Shown: piece by piece, positions 33,422 through 42,796 of the stretch
Layout of the letters: each line of letters opens with the position of its first letter
Numbering within the stretch: the stretch's first letter is position 1
Assembly (NCBI GenBank): GCA_963708725.1
Contig: CAVPTL010000015.1
Span: 1-61,404, forward strand
Length of the DNA stretch: 61,404 nucleotides
Reading direction: 5' to 3'
Source of the DNA: CAVPTL01 sp963708725
GTDB taxonomy: Bacteria; Actinomycetota; Thermoleophilia; Gaiellales; JAICJC01
Translations under genes and position numbers: made by a program
The notes under the pieces: generated by a model
What the model was told of the DNA's origin: nothing
Databases searched by the model: none
The model's input: only the letters and a program-made list of their open reading frames with translations

Positions 33422-34680
33422 CCGCATCGGTGTCCCAGCCCAAGGCCCGATGGGCGATCGACGTGTTGCTCTCGGCCTGTCACGGGTCTCCCACAGAGGT
33501 CGAGTACCCCTCCCCCGCACTGGCCGCCTCCGAGCGCGCATGGACGTACTTCGCCGACGGGGCGACAGAACAACCCACGCTCGGCGTCGATGGCCTGCTC
33601 GACTTCGGTGACGGCGTCACAGACATCGTGGCAAGCGCGTTCTACCACCTGTCGCGGTGGGAGGAGCGCGCCGGGTCACAGGTCGATCAACATGGCCGCT
33701 TCCCGGCATCAGCCGCCCTCGCCGGCCCCGGCGCGGCTGCGGTTGATTCGCTGGCCGCCCTGTTTCGTGCTGCGCTCGGTCTCGAGCAACACCGGCGACA
33801 GTTCACGGTGGCGCTGACCCATGATGTCGACTCACCGTGGCGCTGGTATGGCCGGCGTGCATACCTGGGAGCGGCGGCGCGGGCCAAGCGTGCCGCGATC
33901 GATCGCCGGGTCGGAGATCTCGGAACCGAGCTTGCGGGACTGCTCGAAGCGCCCGTACACCGGCTGCGAAAGTCCGACCCGAACTGGGCGTTTGATCGGA
34001 TCGCCGAGATCGAGCGGGCCCATGACGGCCGATCGACGTACTTCGTCATGACCGGGCACTCGACCCCGGCCGACGGTCCCGCCCCCGACGCATATACCCG
34101 CCGGCGGGCGGCGATCGTGACCCAGATCAGCGCTCAAGGCGACGAGATCGGGCTGCATCCCAGCTATGCGACCAGCGAGCAGCCGGCGCGATTGGCCGAC
34201 GAGAAGGCGCGCCTGGAGGCGCTCACCGGCGAGCCCACCGCCGGCGTGCGGTTCCACTACCTGCGACACCGAACCCACGAGTCGCTGCCGCTACTGGCCG
34301 AACTCGGGTTTCGCTACGACACCAGTCAGGGCTTTGCCGAGACGCCGGGACTGCGCGCCGGGTTCTCGCTGCCGTTTCACCCCTACGATCTGGCCCTCGA
34401 CCGGCCGCTCGACCTGGTTGAGCTTCCGCTTGCGATCATGGATGCGTCGCTGGCCGAGCCGCGGTATCTGGGACTGGACGCAGACGCCGGACTCCAGCGC
34501 TCGGTACGGGTGCTCGAACACGTCGCCGAAGCCCGTGGCACGGTCGCGATCCTGTGGCACGTCGACCGCTTCGATCGCGTCTATGCACGCGGCTGGGACC
34601 GAGCCTACGAGCGGCTGCTGCAGTGGGTGGTCGACCGCGGAGGGCGCCTGGTCACAGCCGCCGACGCAGTGGGTGAATAA
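33418..34680 (+). CDS. Polysaccharide deacetylase-family protein
   Basis: A 420-residue protein with an N-terminal ~130-residue region of the kind found before deacetylase domains in exopolysaccharide clusters, then a NodB-like deacetylase part. TVALTHDVDSPWRWYG holds the catalytic Asp pair, DEIGLHPSYAT the metal His, RFHYLRHRTHESLPLL the following motif, and AILWHVDRFDRVY a late His. The start is GTG 33418, overlapping the ATP-grasp stop. An ATG at 33385 is an alternative. The TAA stop lies in a 31-bp palindrome. Confidence 0.85.
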   Translation: MTASVSQPKARWAIDVLLSACHGSPTEVEYPSPALAASERAWTYFADGATEQPTLGVDGLLDFGDGVTDIVASAFYHLSRWEERAGSQVDQHGRFPASAALAGPGAAAVDSLAALFRAALGLEQHRRQFTVALTHDVDSPWRWYGRRAYLGAAARAKRAAIDRRVGDLGTELAGLLEAPVHRLRKSDPNWAFDRIAEIERAHDGRSTYFVMTGHSTPADGPAPDAYTRRRAAIVTQISAQGDEIGLHPSYATSEQPARLADEKARLEALTGEPTAGVRFHYLRHRTHESLPLLAELGFRYDTSQGFAETPGLRAGFSLPFHPYDLALDRPLDLVELPLAIMDASLAEPRYLGLDADAGLQRSVRVLEHVAEARGTVAILWHVDRFDRVYARGWDRAYERLLQWVVDRGGRLVTAADAVGE

Positions 34681-34704
34681 ATGGTGCCTGGCACCATTTA
34701 TTCA
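34674..34704. repeat. Palindromic repeat copy 3, probable bidirectional terminator
   Basis: A perfect palindrome identical to the one at 20570-20600 (15-bp arm TGAATAAATGGTGCC, central T). It supplies both stop codons of the convergent pair: TAA at 34678-34680 for the deacetylase and TGA (minus) at 34702-34704 for the HD-GYP protein. Confidence 0.87.
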
Positions 34705-35829
34705 TGCGGCTTCGGTGAAGCGGACGCGGCGGCGGATCGAGCGTTTGACGACCTGTTCGATCGCCTCCACGGCGGCGGGCATGAACTGCGTTCCCGAGCA
34801 GCGGCGGAGCTCTTGCAGTGCCAGCTCGGGCGACATCCCTCGGCGGTAGACCCGATCCTCGGTCATCGCGTGGTAGGCATCGCAGACGGCGATCACATAT
34901 GACCCGCGCGGCACCTGGAGGCCGGCAAGCCCGTCGGGATAGCCACGGCCGTCCCAGCGCTCGTGAGACGAGCGGACGAGCGCAACCACTTCGTCCATTC
35001 CAGGAATGCTCGCGATGATGTCGGCACCGATCACCGTGTGACGCTTCATCACGTCGAACTCGTCATCGGTAAGCGGCCCAGGCTTGTTCAGGATCGCCTC
35101 GGGTATCCCAATCTTGCCGACGTCATGCAGCAGCGCTCCCATCTGGATCGGCTTCAGCTCGGCGCCCGAAAGCCCGAGCGTCTCACCCACTGCGACCGCG
35201 AACTCGGCGATCGCGTGGGCATGGCCGCCGGTGTAGGCGTCCTTGGCTTCGAGCGCGGCCGCCAGCGCCGCCACGGTCGCGACGTGCTGGCGGTCGAGCT
35301 GGGTTGCGAGCTGAGAGGCGCCGAGCACCGTCCCTGCCTGGTCGGCGAGCAGCCGACAATGCTGACGATCCTCGTCGGTGAACATCCGCCGGCGGGTGTC
35401 GAGCAGCTCAACCAACCCCGCGGCGCTTCCGCCCATCACCAACGGCACCAACATGCTCGACTGAAATCCTGAGTGCTCGAGGAACGCATGCTCTGCGGCA
35501 TCGCCGCCATCACCGATCACGGTCGAGACCTCGATCAGGTCGCTGAGCACCCGCCGGGTGGTCGGGTAGTCGTTGAGCGAGTAGTCCTCCGCCTCGGTGT
35601 TCAGCTGTGCCGGCGGAATCACAAACGCGGCCCAGTCGGTGACCGCGTCGGTGGTCGCCTCGTAGGTCGAGATCAGGCAGGCGGATGCGTCGAACAGCAG
35701 CGCCAGCTCGCGAGCAAAGAGCGCCATGGCCTCCGCCAGATCTCCGGCAGAGGCAAGTTGACGCGTCGCCTCGATCACACCAATCAGATCAGAGAAGCGA
35801 CGATCGGAAGAATCGGGGCCCGGTCGCAT
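34702..35829 (-). CDS. GAF-HD-GYP protein, putative cyclic-di-GMP phosphodiesterase
   Basis: A 375-residue signalling protein with a GAF sensor (about 30-175) and an HD-GYP domain (about 190-350). The HD-GYP core is nearly canonical: YTGGHAHAIAEFA, GALLHDVGKIGIPEAILNKPG, KRHTVIGADI, SSHERWDGRGYPDGLAG. The usual HHE reads SHE. This family hydrolyses cyclic di-GMP. It has no membrane segment. It stands alone, convergent with the glycan operon; whether it controls those genes is unknown. Confidence 0.9.
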   Translation of the reverse strand: MRPGPDSSDRRFSDLIGVIEATRQLASAGDLAEAMALFARELALLFDASACLISTYEATTDAVTDWAAFVIPPAQLNTEAEDYSLNDYPTTRRVLSDLIEVSTVIGDGGDAAEHAFLEHSGFQSSMLVPLVMGGSAAGLVELLDTRRRMFTDEDRQHCRLLADQAGTVLGASQLATQLDRQHVATVAALAAALEAKDAYTGGHAHAIAEFAVAVGETLGLSGAELKPIQMGALLHDVGKIGIPEAILNKPGPLTDDEFDVMKRHTVIGADIIASIPGMDEVVALVRSSHERWDGRGYPDGLAGLQVPRGSYVIAVCDAYHAMTEDRVYRRGMSPELALQELRRCSGTQFMPAAVEAIEQVVKRSIRRRVRFTEAA

Positions 35830-35893
35830 GCCGAACTTGTATCGGCGCTCCTCGCGCGTGGCTTGAGGTTTTCCGCTTCAGTAGGCGGGTTTG

Positions 35894-38584
35894 TCAGCGG
35901 TTGCGACCGTGCGCTCGACGCCGTCTGCGGGTCGTCGATGGTGTCGGCGGCGGTGCCACCGGGGCGGGGTCGGTACCCGGAGACGCGGTCGCTGCCACGG
36001 TCGCCGGAACGATCGCTGGCGCTGCCGGTTTGGACTTGTCGATCTCCTGGCGGCGGCGAACGAACGCCGGCTGGCGTTCCATCAGCATCGCCAGCACCGG
36101 TGCGGCCACGAAGATCGAGGAGTACGCGCCCGACGCGATACCGACGATCAACGCGAAGGCGAAGTCCTTCAATGCGCCGGCTCCGAAGATGAACAGGAGC
36201 GCCACCGGGATCAGCGTCACAAAGCTGGTGTTGAGCGATCGCGTGATTGTCTCGGCCAGCGATTCGTTCACCACCTTGGAGGCGGTCATGTGTCGCAGGA
36301 TCGGGATGTTTTCGCGCACCCGGTCGAACACGATCACGGTGTCGTACATCGAGTAACCGAGCACGGTCAGAACCGCGGCGATCGTATCTGCGGTCACCGA
36401 TCTGCCCGACAGCGAGTAGATCCCGATCGTGATCAAGATGTCGTGTGCGAGCGCCACCATCACCGGCACCGCATACACCCACTCGAACCGGAACCACACG
36501 TAGATGAAGATGATGATCAGCGAGAACAGCACCGCCAGGTAGGCGGTATCCAGCACGGATTGGCCGAACGACGACGACACGTTTCTCAGGTTGATGTCGT
36601 AGGCCTGTGCCTTTGGCCCCTGGAGGGTGTTGGAGAGCTGGCTCTGCTCGGCCGCCTTGAGGAAATGCGACTGCACCTGGAAATGGGTGAACTTGTTGCT
36701 CTGGGCGTCGTTGGCTCCGACAACGCCGCGAACGACGGTGTCCGACCCGGTGACAGGCGTGACCAGGTTGGACATCTGGCTCGTGGACAGCGCCACCTTG
36801 GTCTTGAAGTCGAACTGGCTGCCACCGGTGAAATCGATGCCCTTGTTCAGCCCGTTCACACCGAGGCTGATGGCCGCGGCAATCAGGATGACGGCTGAGA
36901 TCGAGAACCACCACGTCTTTCGCCCGACGAAGTCGAACCGGTTCCAGCGACTGCCGGTGCCGACCGCGCCCAGCACGCGCGGGTTGGCCATGAACTTGAA
37001 CCGGCCAAGCACGCCCAGCATGGCGCGGGTCGCGACCACGGCGGTGAAGATCGATGTGATCACACCGATCAGGAGCATCAGCGCAAAGCCCTTGACGCTC
37101 GACGTCGCGGTCGCGTAGAGCACGCCGGCGGTGATCAGCGTGACGACGTTCGCGTCGATGATCGTGTGGAAGCCGCGCTTGTACCCGGTCGAGATTGCGG
37201 CCCGGATGCTCTTGCCGGCGCGCACCTCTTCCTTGATCCGCTCGAAGATGACGATGTTGGCGTCGGCGGCGACACCGATCGTGAGAATCGTGCCGGCGAT
37301 CCCCGGCAGCGTCATGGTCACCGGTAACAGCGCGACGATGCCGGCCAGGAGCAGGCCGTAGATGACCAGCGCGATGTCGGCGATCAGCCCGAGGAAGCCG
37401 TACACCACGAGCAGGAAGATCATCACCAGGATGAGGCCGGCGACACCGGCGAGCAGTCCGCTGTGCAGTGCATCCTTGCCGAGCGTGGCCGAGACCACGT
37501 TCTCGGACAGCACCGCGAAGCTCACCGGCAGCGTGCCCGACTGGATAACGAGCGAGAGCCGATCGGCCTCGGACTTCGAGACGCCGGTGATCTGGCTGCC
37601 GTTGTTGCCCGGCGAGGGCTGAATCCCGTTGGGGTTTGCCTGTGGGTCGACCACCGGCACCGAGACCAGCTGGTTATCCACCACGATGGCGTTGGGTAAC
37701 CCCTGGGTTATGCCGTTGAGGTTGGCCTCATCCACCAGCCCCTTGGTGATCCGGCCGAAGTTCTCGGCACCGTCGCCCTTATACGTGAACGAGACCGCCG
37801 GGTTGCCGTTCTGGTCGGTGTCGGACTTGGCCGAGCCGATCTGCTCGCCGGTGACCAGCTCGCTCGGCGGCGGCATGTTGAACATGTACCAAACCGTCGC
37901 GGGAGAGTTGACGGGTGCGCCGAGGCACGGGTTCTGAGCGACCGTGGTATCGCAGGAGACGGCGCGTTGGCCCTGCGGGACATACAGCCATTCAGTGCCG
38001 GGAGGCTGAGTGTTGGTACCGGCGAGATCCAGCACCTGCTGTTTGGTGTGCTGAAGGCTGGTGCGCTTGTAAAAGTCCTTGGTCTTGGTATCGAACAGGC
38101 CCCACTGATACGCGTTGGCAGGCCCGGTCTTGTCGGTGGCGTCGGCCTTCTTTAGCAGGTTATATGCGGACGTGGCGACCGTTGGCGATGAGAACTTTCC
38201 GCCGGTGCCTTGCGAAATCGGGGCCAGGTACTTGAAGAAGTCGAAGTTCAGGAATCCGCCGGCCGTGACCAGGTCGCCGAGCTCGCTGGGATCGGTGACA
38301 CCTGGGAGCGAGATCTCGATCGTGTTGTCGCTCGGGCTGGTGCGGATCTCGGGCTGGAGCGTGCCGTTTGGATCGACGCGCCGGCGCATGACCGAGGCGG
38401 CTTCGCTCAGCTGATCGGACGTGATGCTCGCGTTGGTGGTGGGCTCAGCCTTGACCACGACCTGGAGACCGCCGCGCAGATCGAGGCCCTGCACAAACCC
38501 GTTTGTCGCCACCGCGACTCCGGCGCCGACCGTCAGCGCCAGCACGAGTACGAGGATCAGGATGTTCTTACGATTTTCGGTCAC
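35894..38584 (-). CDS. secDF: Fused protein-export subunit SecD-SecF
   Basis: An 896-residue single-chain SecDF that uses the proton gradient to pull exported proteins out of the SecYEG channel. The SecD half (1 to ~520) begins with a helix (NILILVLVLALTVGAG) and GLDLRGGLQVVV, a long external domain, then five helices from ~345. The SecF half (~545-860) has GIDFTGGSQFDFKT and a second six-helix bundle. The C-terminus is Pro/Arg-rich. Many actinobacteria carry separate secD and secF, so the fusion is notable. The tgt TGA overlaps its ATG. Confidence 0.95.
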   Translation of the reverse strand: MTENRKNILILVLVLALTVGAGVAVATNGFVQGLDLRGGLQVVVKAEPTTNASITSDQLSEAASVMRRRVDPNGTLQPEIRTSPSDNTIEISLPGVTDPSELGDLVTAGGFLNFDFFKYLAPISQGTGGKFSSPTVATSAYNLLKKADATDKTGPANAYQWGLFDTKTKDFYKRTSLQHTKQQVLDLAGTNTQPPGTEWLYVPQGQRAVSCDTTVAQNPCLGAPVNSPATVWYMFNMPPPSELVTGEQIGSAKSDTDQNGNPAVSFTYKGDGAENFGRITKGLVDEANLNGITQGLPNAIVVDNQLVSVPVVDPQANPNGIQPSPGNNGSQITGVSKSEADRLSLVIQSGTLPVSFAVLSENVVSATLGKDALHSGLLAGVAGLILVMIFLLVVYGFLGLIADIALVIYGLLLAGIVALLPVTMTLPGIAGTILTIGVAADANIVIFERIKEEVRAGKSIRAAISTGYKRGFHTIIDANVVTLITAGVLYATATSSVKGFALMLLIGVITSIFTAVVATRAMLGVLGRFKFMANPRVLGAVGTGSRWNRFDFVGRKTWWFSISAVILIAAAISLGVNGLNKGIDFTGGSQFDFKTKVALSTSQMSNLVTPVTGSDTVVRGVVGANDAQSNKFTHFQVQSHFLKAAEQSQLSNTLQGPKAQAYDINLRNVSSSFGQSVLDTAYLAVLFSLIIIFIYVWFRFEWVYAVPVMVALAHDILITIGIYSLSGRSVTADTIAAVLTVLGYSMYDTVIVFDRVRENIPILRHMTASKVVNESLAETITRSLNTSFVTLIPVALLFIFGAGALKDFAFALIVGIASGAYSSIFVAAPVLAMLMERQPAFVRRRQEIDKSKPAAPAIVPATVAATASPGTDPAPVAPPPTPSTTRRRRRAHGRNR

Positions 38585-39696
38585 AATTGGTCGATTCTAG
38601 CCGGGTTTCGCTGCTCCTCCAGCCACGGTCCAAACCGCGCTTCAACAATCGCCGAGCGGGCTTCGCGGACCGTGGTGATGACGCGGTGCAGGTTGTGGAT
38701 CGTGAGCAAGCGCAGACCGGAAATCTCGTTCTGAGTAACCAGGTGGCGAATGTAGGCGCGCGAGAATCCGGCGCACGCTGGACACTCGCAACCGGGCTCG
38801 AGCGGACGCTCGTCGGTTGCAAAGGCCGCGTTTCGCAGGTTCAGGCGGCCGCCTCGGGTCAGCGCCGAGCCGGTCCGACCCAGCCGAGTTGGTAACACGC
38901 AGTCGAACATGTCCACGCCTCGCGCGATTGATTCCACCAGGCCCGAGATGTCGCCGAGGCCCATGAAGTAGCGCGGCTGGCCGGGCGGGAGCATAGCGGC
39001 GGTCGCCGACACGGTCTCCAACATCTGTGTTCGCTCCTCACCCACCGACAATCCTCCGATTGCATATCCGTCGAATCCGAGCGCCGTCACCCCTTCGGCG
39101 GACAGCGCTCGCATGTCCGTATCGGTTCCTCCTTGCAAAATCCCAAATACCAGTTGCCCGGGGGCTCGATCGCAGGCGCGACAGCGCTCCGCCCACATAG
39201 TCGTCCGGCGCACCGCGTCCTTCAGGATTTCCGGGGCAACTCCTGCGGGCGGGCACTCGTCGAAGGCCATCGCGATGTCGGAGCCGAGGTCGCGCTGGAT
39301 ACCCATTGCAAGCTCCGGGGTGAAGCGGTGTTTCGACCCGTCGTACACCGACTGGAAGTCGACGCCGTCATCATCCATGCGGGTGGCCGTATGACGCAGC
39401 GAGAACACCTGGAAGCCGCCGGAGTCGGTCAGGATCGGTCGATCCCAGTTCATGAACCGGTGCAGCCCACCCAACTCGGCGACGGCCTCGGCACCGGGGC
39501 GAAAGTACAGGTGATAGGTGTTTCCGAGCACGATCTGAGCTCCCAGCTGCTCGAGCTCGCCGGGCAGCATCGCCTTGACCGTGCCCTTGGTACCGACCGG
39601 CATGAACACCGGCGTTTCGACCGGTCCATGGGCTGTCGTGAGCAGCCCGGCGCGCGCCGCCCCGTCGGTTGCGACGACCGTGAACTCTCCGATCAC
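38581..39696 (-). CDS. tgt: Queuine tRNA-ribosyltransferase (TGT)
   Basis: A 371-residue TGT that exchanges guanine 34 in Asp, Asn, His and Tyr tRNAs for the preQ1 base. Motifs: ILTDSGGFQVFSL, FGILQGGT, GLSVGEERTQM, catalytic-region DCVLPTRLGRTG, and the zinc site CECPACAGFSRAYIRHL with a later His. It overlaps queA and secDF by 4 nt on each side, giving the classic queA-tgt-secDF order. Confidence 0.96.
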   Translation of the reverse strand: MIGEFTVVATDGAARAGLLTTAHGPVETPVFMPVGTKGTVKAMLPGELEQLGAQIVLGNTYHLYFRPGAEAVAELGGLHRFMNWDRPILTDSGGFQVFSLRHTATRMDDDGVDFQSVYDGSKHRFTPELAMGIQRDLGSDIAMAFDECPPAGVAPEILKDAVRRTTMWAERCRACDRAPGQLVFGILQGGTDTDMRALSAEGVTALGFDGYAIGGLSVGEERTQMLETVSATAAMLPPGQPRYFMGLGDISGLVESIARGVDMFDCVLPTRLGRTGSALTRGGRLNLRNAAFATDERPLEPGCECPACAGFSRAYIRHLVTQNEISGLRLLTIHNLHRVITTVREARSAIVEARFGPWLEEQRNPARIDQL

Positions 39697-40715
39697 AGGA
39701 TCAGCGTGGCGTCGCCGAAGGAATAGAAGCGGTAGCGCTGGTCGATCGCCGCACGGTACAGGGCGCGAGTCTCATCCACGCCCGCGAACGCCATCACCAG
39801 CGCCAGCAGGGTCGATCGCGGCAGGTGAAAGTTGGTGATCATCGCCCCCACCGCATGAAATTCGTCTCCGGGGGTGATGAAGATGCTGGTGCGACCGTCG
39901 AGCGGAGCCGCGGGGCCGGGATCGGACGAACCGAACACGGTTTCGAGCACTCGCACGGAGGTTGTCCCCACCGCCACGATCCGGCGGTTGTCCAGGCGGG
40001 CCTGGGTGATCGCGGCGGCCGCCTCTGGCGAGACCGAGTACCGCTCGGTGTGGATCTGGTGGTGGTCGAGCTCGTCCTCGGCGACCGGTCGGAAGGTATC
40101 CAACCCCACTCCGAGCGTGACCGTGACGACCTGCTGGCGCTCGCGAAGCGCCGCCCACAGCGCGTCGGTGAAGTGGAGCCCAGCGGTTGGCGCTGCGGCC
40201 GAGCCGGCGTGGGCGGCATACACGGTCTGGTAGCGGTTGGGGTCGTGCAGTTCGTGGGTGATGTACGGCGGCAGCGGCATCTCTCCCATCTCCTCGAGCA
40301 GCCGCTCGAGCGATGCGGTGGCGGGAGGTGTGACGCGCACACGACCCTCGCCCAGGCGCTCGTCCACCCGAAACTCGACCCCGGGCCTCACCACCACCTG
40401 CTCGCCGGGTTTCAATCGCGCGTATGGCCGCGCCAGTGCCAGCCAGCCCCCGTCGTCGAGGGGTTCGAGCAGCAGCAGCTCGACGGCGCCACCGGAATGG
40501 CGATGCGCGCGCACCCGCACGGGAAGCACGCGGGTGTCGTTTGCGACCACGAGATCGGTCGGGTCGAGCTGATCGAGCAGGTCGTCGAAGCGCAGGTGCC
40601 GGATCGCCCGACTCGACCGCTCGTACACCAGCAGTCGCGAGCTCGAACGCGGCTCGACCGGCTCCTGGGCGATCAGGCCTGGTGGAAGCTCGTAATCGAG
40701 ATCGGCGGTGCGCAT
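39693..40715 (-). CDS. queA: S-adenosylmethionine:tRNA ribosyltransferase-isomerase QueA
   Basis: A 340-residue QueA, which adds the cyclopentene ring from SAM to preQ1-tRNA. Clear family segments: DYELPPGLIAQEPVEPR, DLVVANDTRVLPVRV, MPLPPYI, PTAGLHFTDALW, VTLGVGLDTFRPV and ITNFHLPRSTLL. The start ATG at 40715 lies 43 nt inside the end of the upstream Coa1-like gene, a longer overlap than elsewhere, but the N-terminus is the expected one. Confidence 0.96.
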   Translation of the reverse strand: MRTADLDYELPPGLIAQEPVEPRSSSRLLVYERSSRAIRHLRFDDLLDQLDPTDLVVANDTRVLPVRVRAHRHSGGAVELLLLEPLDDGGWLALARPYARLKPGEQVVVRPGVEFRVDERLGEGRVRVTPPATASLERLLEEMGEMPLPPYITHELHDPNRYQTVYAAHAGSAAAPTAGLHFTDALWAALRERQQVVTVTLGVGLDTFRPVAEDELDHHQIHTERYSVSPEAAAAITQARLDNRRIVAVGTTSVRVLETVFGSSDPGPAAPLDGRTSIFITPGDEFHAVGAMITNFHLPRSTLLALVMAFAGVDETRALYRAAIDQRYRFYSFGDATLIL

Positions 40716-41158
40716 ACTGCTCGATCGGCGGCCGATCCCAGGGTTCGGCGCGGGTTGAAGGGATGGGAGGATCCGTCAATCGTGATCTTGCCCCTGGTGA
40801 TCTTCCACTCGTTGATCAGCGCGCCGTCGGTGCCGCGTACGGCGTGGACGTGTGCGTGCCCGGTGCGCCACGATCCGATCACGTCGAACTCGATGTTGGC
40901 CCACCCCGTGCCGTCGGTGTTCTCGACGACCGGGCCGGTGATCGCCGGACCAAACCCCGTCACCACGCCGAGCTGCTGGCGGACGCCCCCAGGCCCGCCA
41001 TTCAGCCGGTAGCAGGTCGCCGCCAGCTCGAATGCCGGCCCCTTGGAGGCGGTCTCGATGGCTGCCACGCCCAGCGTCGAGCCGCCGATCAGCAGCACGA
41101 GCGACGCACCGGCCAGGATGTACCACTGACGATGAATGCGAGGTCGGGAAAGTCGCAC
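40673..41158 (-). CDS. Single-pass membrane protein, possibly Coa1-like
   Basis: A 161-residue protein with an N-terminal anchor (about 12-34, WYILAGASLVLLIGG) and an exported beta-rich domain (VTGFGPAITGPVVEN ... ALINEWKITRGKITIDG). This pattern recalls Coa1-like domains from cytochrome oxidase assembly proteins, but I am not certain of the match. It lies between ruvB (37 bp) and queA (43-nt overlap). Confidence 0.6.
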   Translation of the reverse strand: MRLSRPRIHRQWYILAGASLVLLIGGSTLGVAAIETASKGPAFELAATCYRLNGGPGGVRQQLGVVTGFGPAITGPVVENTDGTGWANIEFDVIGSWRTGHAHVHAVRGTDGALINEWKITRGKITIDGSSHPFNPRRTLGSAADRAVCAPPISITSFHQA

Positions 41159-41195
41159 GAGCTCAGACTATGCCAGGGCAGTCGGGCTGTCGGTG

Positions 41196-42224
41196 TCAGA
41201 ACAGACCGGGATCACGCGCCGGGGGCGGCAGGCCGAGGTGAGCGTACCCTGCGGGGGTCACGATCCGGCCGCGGGGTGTGCGCTGGATCATGCCGAGCTG
41301 CAAGAGGAATGGCTCGTACACGTCTTCGAGCGTATCGGGCTCCTCGCCGATGGCGACGGCGAGGGTCGAAAGCCCGACCGGGCCGCCCGAGAACCGTTCG
41401 GCAATCGCCGACAGGATGGCCCGGTCGATGCGTTCGAGTCCCGCCGAGTCGACCTCGAACAGCTCGAGGGCGTCGACCGCGATCTGGTGGGTGATGGTGC
41501 CCTGATGGCGCACCTGTGCGAAGTCACGGACGCGTCGCAGGATCCGGTTGGCGACCCGCGGGGTGCCGCGTGCGCGCCGGGCGATCTCGCCGGCGCCCTC
41601 CGTATCGATGGTGACTCCAAGGACTCCGGCCGACCGCTCGACGATCGTCTGGATGTCGTCCAAGGCGTAGTAGTCGAGCCGGTGGGTGATTCCAAACCGG
41701 TCGCGCAGCGGGGTGGTCAGAAGCCCGGTACGGGTGGTCGCCCCAACCAGCGTAAACGGCTTGAGGTCGAGCCGGATCGATTGTGCGCCCGGCCCCTGGC
41801 CGATGACGAGGTCGATGCAGCCGTCCTCCATCGCGGGGTAGAGCAGCTCTTCGATCGAGCGGTTGAGGCGGTGGATCTCGTCGATGAAGAGCACGTCATG
41901 TGAGTCGAGTGCGGTCAGGATGGCCGCCATGTCGGCCTTGCGGTCGATGGCAGGCCCCGAAGCGATACGCAGGGTCGAGTTCATCTCGACGGCGATGATG
42001 CCGGCGAGCGAGGTCTTGCCCAGCCCCGGTGGTCCCGCGAGCAGTACGTGTTCGCACGGTTCGCCGCGCCCCTTGGCGGCGTCCAGGAAGATCGAGAGCT
42101 GCTCTTTCAGCTTCGTCTGGCCGACAAACTCCGCCAGTGATTTTGGGCGCAGCGTACGGTCGAACTCCTCCTCGCCGGGGGCAACCAGCGCGTCGGGCAG
42201 GCGGTGGGTCTCCTCCACGCTCAC
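41196..42224 (-). CDS. ruvB: Holliday junction branch-migration ATPase RuvB
   Basis: A 342-residue AAA+ motor that drives Holliday-junction migration with RuvA. Walker A is LLAGPPGLGKTSLA, Walker B DVLFIDEIHRLN, followed by sensor I VGATTRTGLLTTPLRDRFG and the C-terminal winged helix (QLGMIQRTPRGRIVTP). It overlaps ruvA by 4 nt. Confidence 0.97.
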   Translation of the reverse strand: MSVEETHRLPDALVAPGEEEFDRTLRPKSLAEFVGQTKLKEQLSIFLDAAKGRGEPCEHVLLAGPPGLGKTSLAGIIAVEMNSTLRIASGPAIDRKADMAAILTALDSHDVLFIDEIHRLNRSIEELLYPAMEDGCIDLVIGQGPGAQSIRLDLKPFTLVGATTRTGLLTTPLRDRFGITHRLDYYALDDIQTIVERSAGVLGVTIDTEGAGEIARRARGTPRVANRILRRVRDFAQVRHQGTITHQIAVDALELFEVDSAGLERIDRAILSAIAERFSGGPVGLSTLAVAIGEEPDTLEDVYEPFLLQLGMIQRTPRGRIVTPAGYAHLGLPPPARDPGLF

Positions 42225-42796
42225 ACGCGACCTGCCAGCGCCGCCCGCACCCGTTCAGAGGTCGGCAGATCGGCATCGACGTTGCGCAGAGAGTCCTCGG
42301 CCTCGGCCACCGACATGCCGAGGCCGACGAGAGCATCGCGGGCCGCCGTATGGTCGTCGACCGCCGAAGCGGGCAGCTCGTCGAGGGACACCGAGCCGAC
42401 CTTGTCCTTGAGGTCGATCACCAGGCGCTCGGCGGTCTTCCTGCCGATTCCCGGGATACTCGTAAACAGCGCGTGGTCTCCGACCGCCACGGCTCGCCGA
42501 ATCTGGTCGGGGGCGTAGCCCGAGACGATTGCCAGGGCGGCCTTGGGACCGATCCCCGAGACGCCCAGCAAAAGCTCGAACAGCTCGCGCTCGGCGGTGC
42601 CCGCAAACCCGAACAGCTGGAGCGCGTCTTCACGCACATGCAGATGCGTTACCAGGGTGACCTCGGCCCCGTCGGCGTCGAGCGCCAGCCTCCGGGCACT
42701 CCCGGTGGCATTCAGCAGGTACCCCACCCCTGCCACGTCCAACACGACAAACCCGCCGTCGACGCGGGCCACCCGGCCGCGGAGCTCGGCAATCAT
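42221..42796 (-). CDS. ruvA: Holliday junction DNA helicase subunit RuvA
   Basis: A 191-residue RuvA: OB domain (MIAELRGRVARVDGGFVVL), double helix-hairpin-helix (LLGVSGIGPKAALAIVSG and FTSIPGIGRKTAERLVIDL) and a C-terminal domain binding RuvB. The start is ATG 42796, overlapping the ruvC stop (ATGA). Confidence 0.96.
   Translation of the reverse strand: MIAELRGRVARVDGGFVVLDVAGVGYLLNATGSARRLALDADGAEVTLVTHLHVREDALQLFGFAGTAERELFELLLGVSGIGPKAALAIVSGYAPDQIRRAVAVGDHALFTSIPGIGRKTAERLVIDLKDKVGSVSLDELPASAVDDHTAARDALVGLGMSVAEAEDSLRNVDADLPTSERVRAALAGRV

Noticed and set aside
31232..33541. A long minus-strand frame opposite the phosphodiesterase and ATP-grasp genes
   Set aside because: Low-complexity Arg/Gly/His composition without motifs; the plus strand has well-conserved enzymes.
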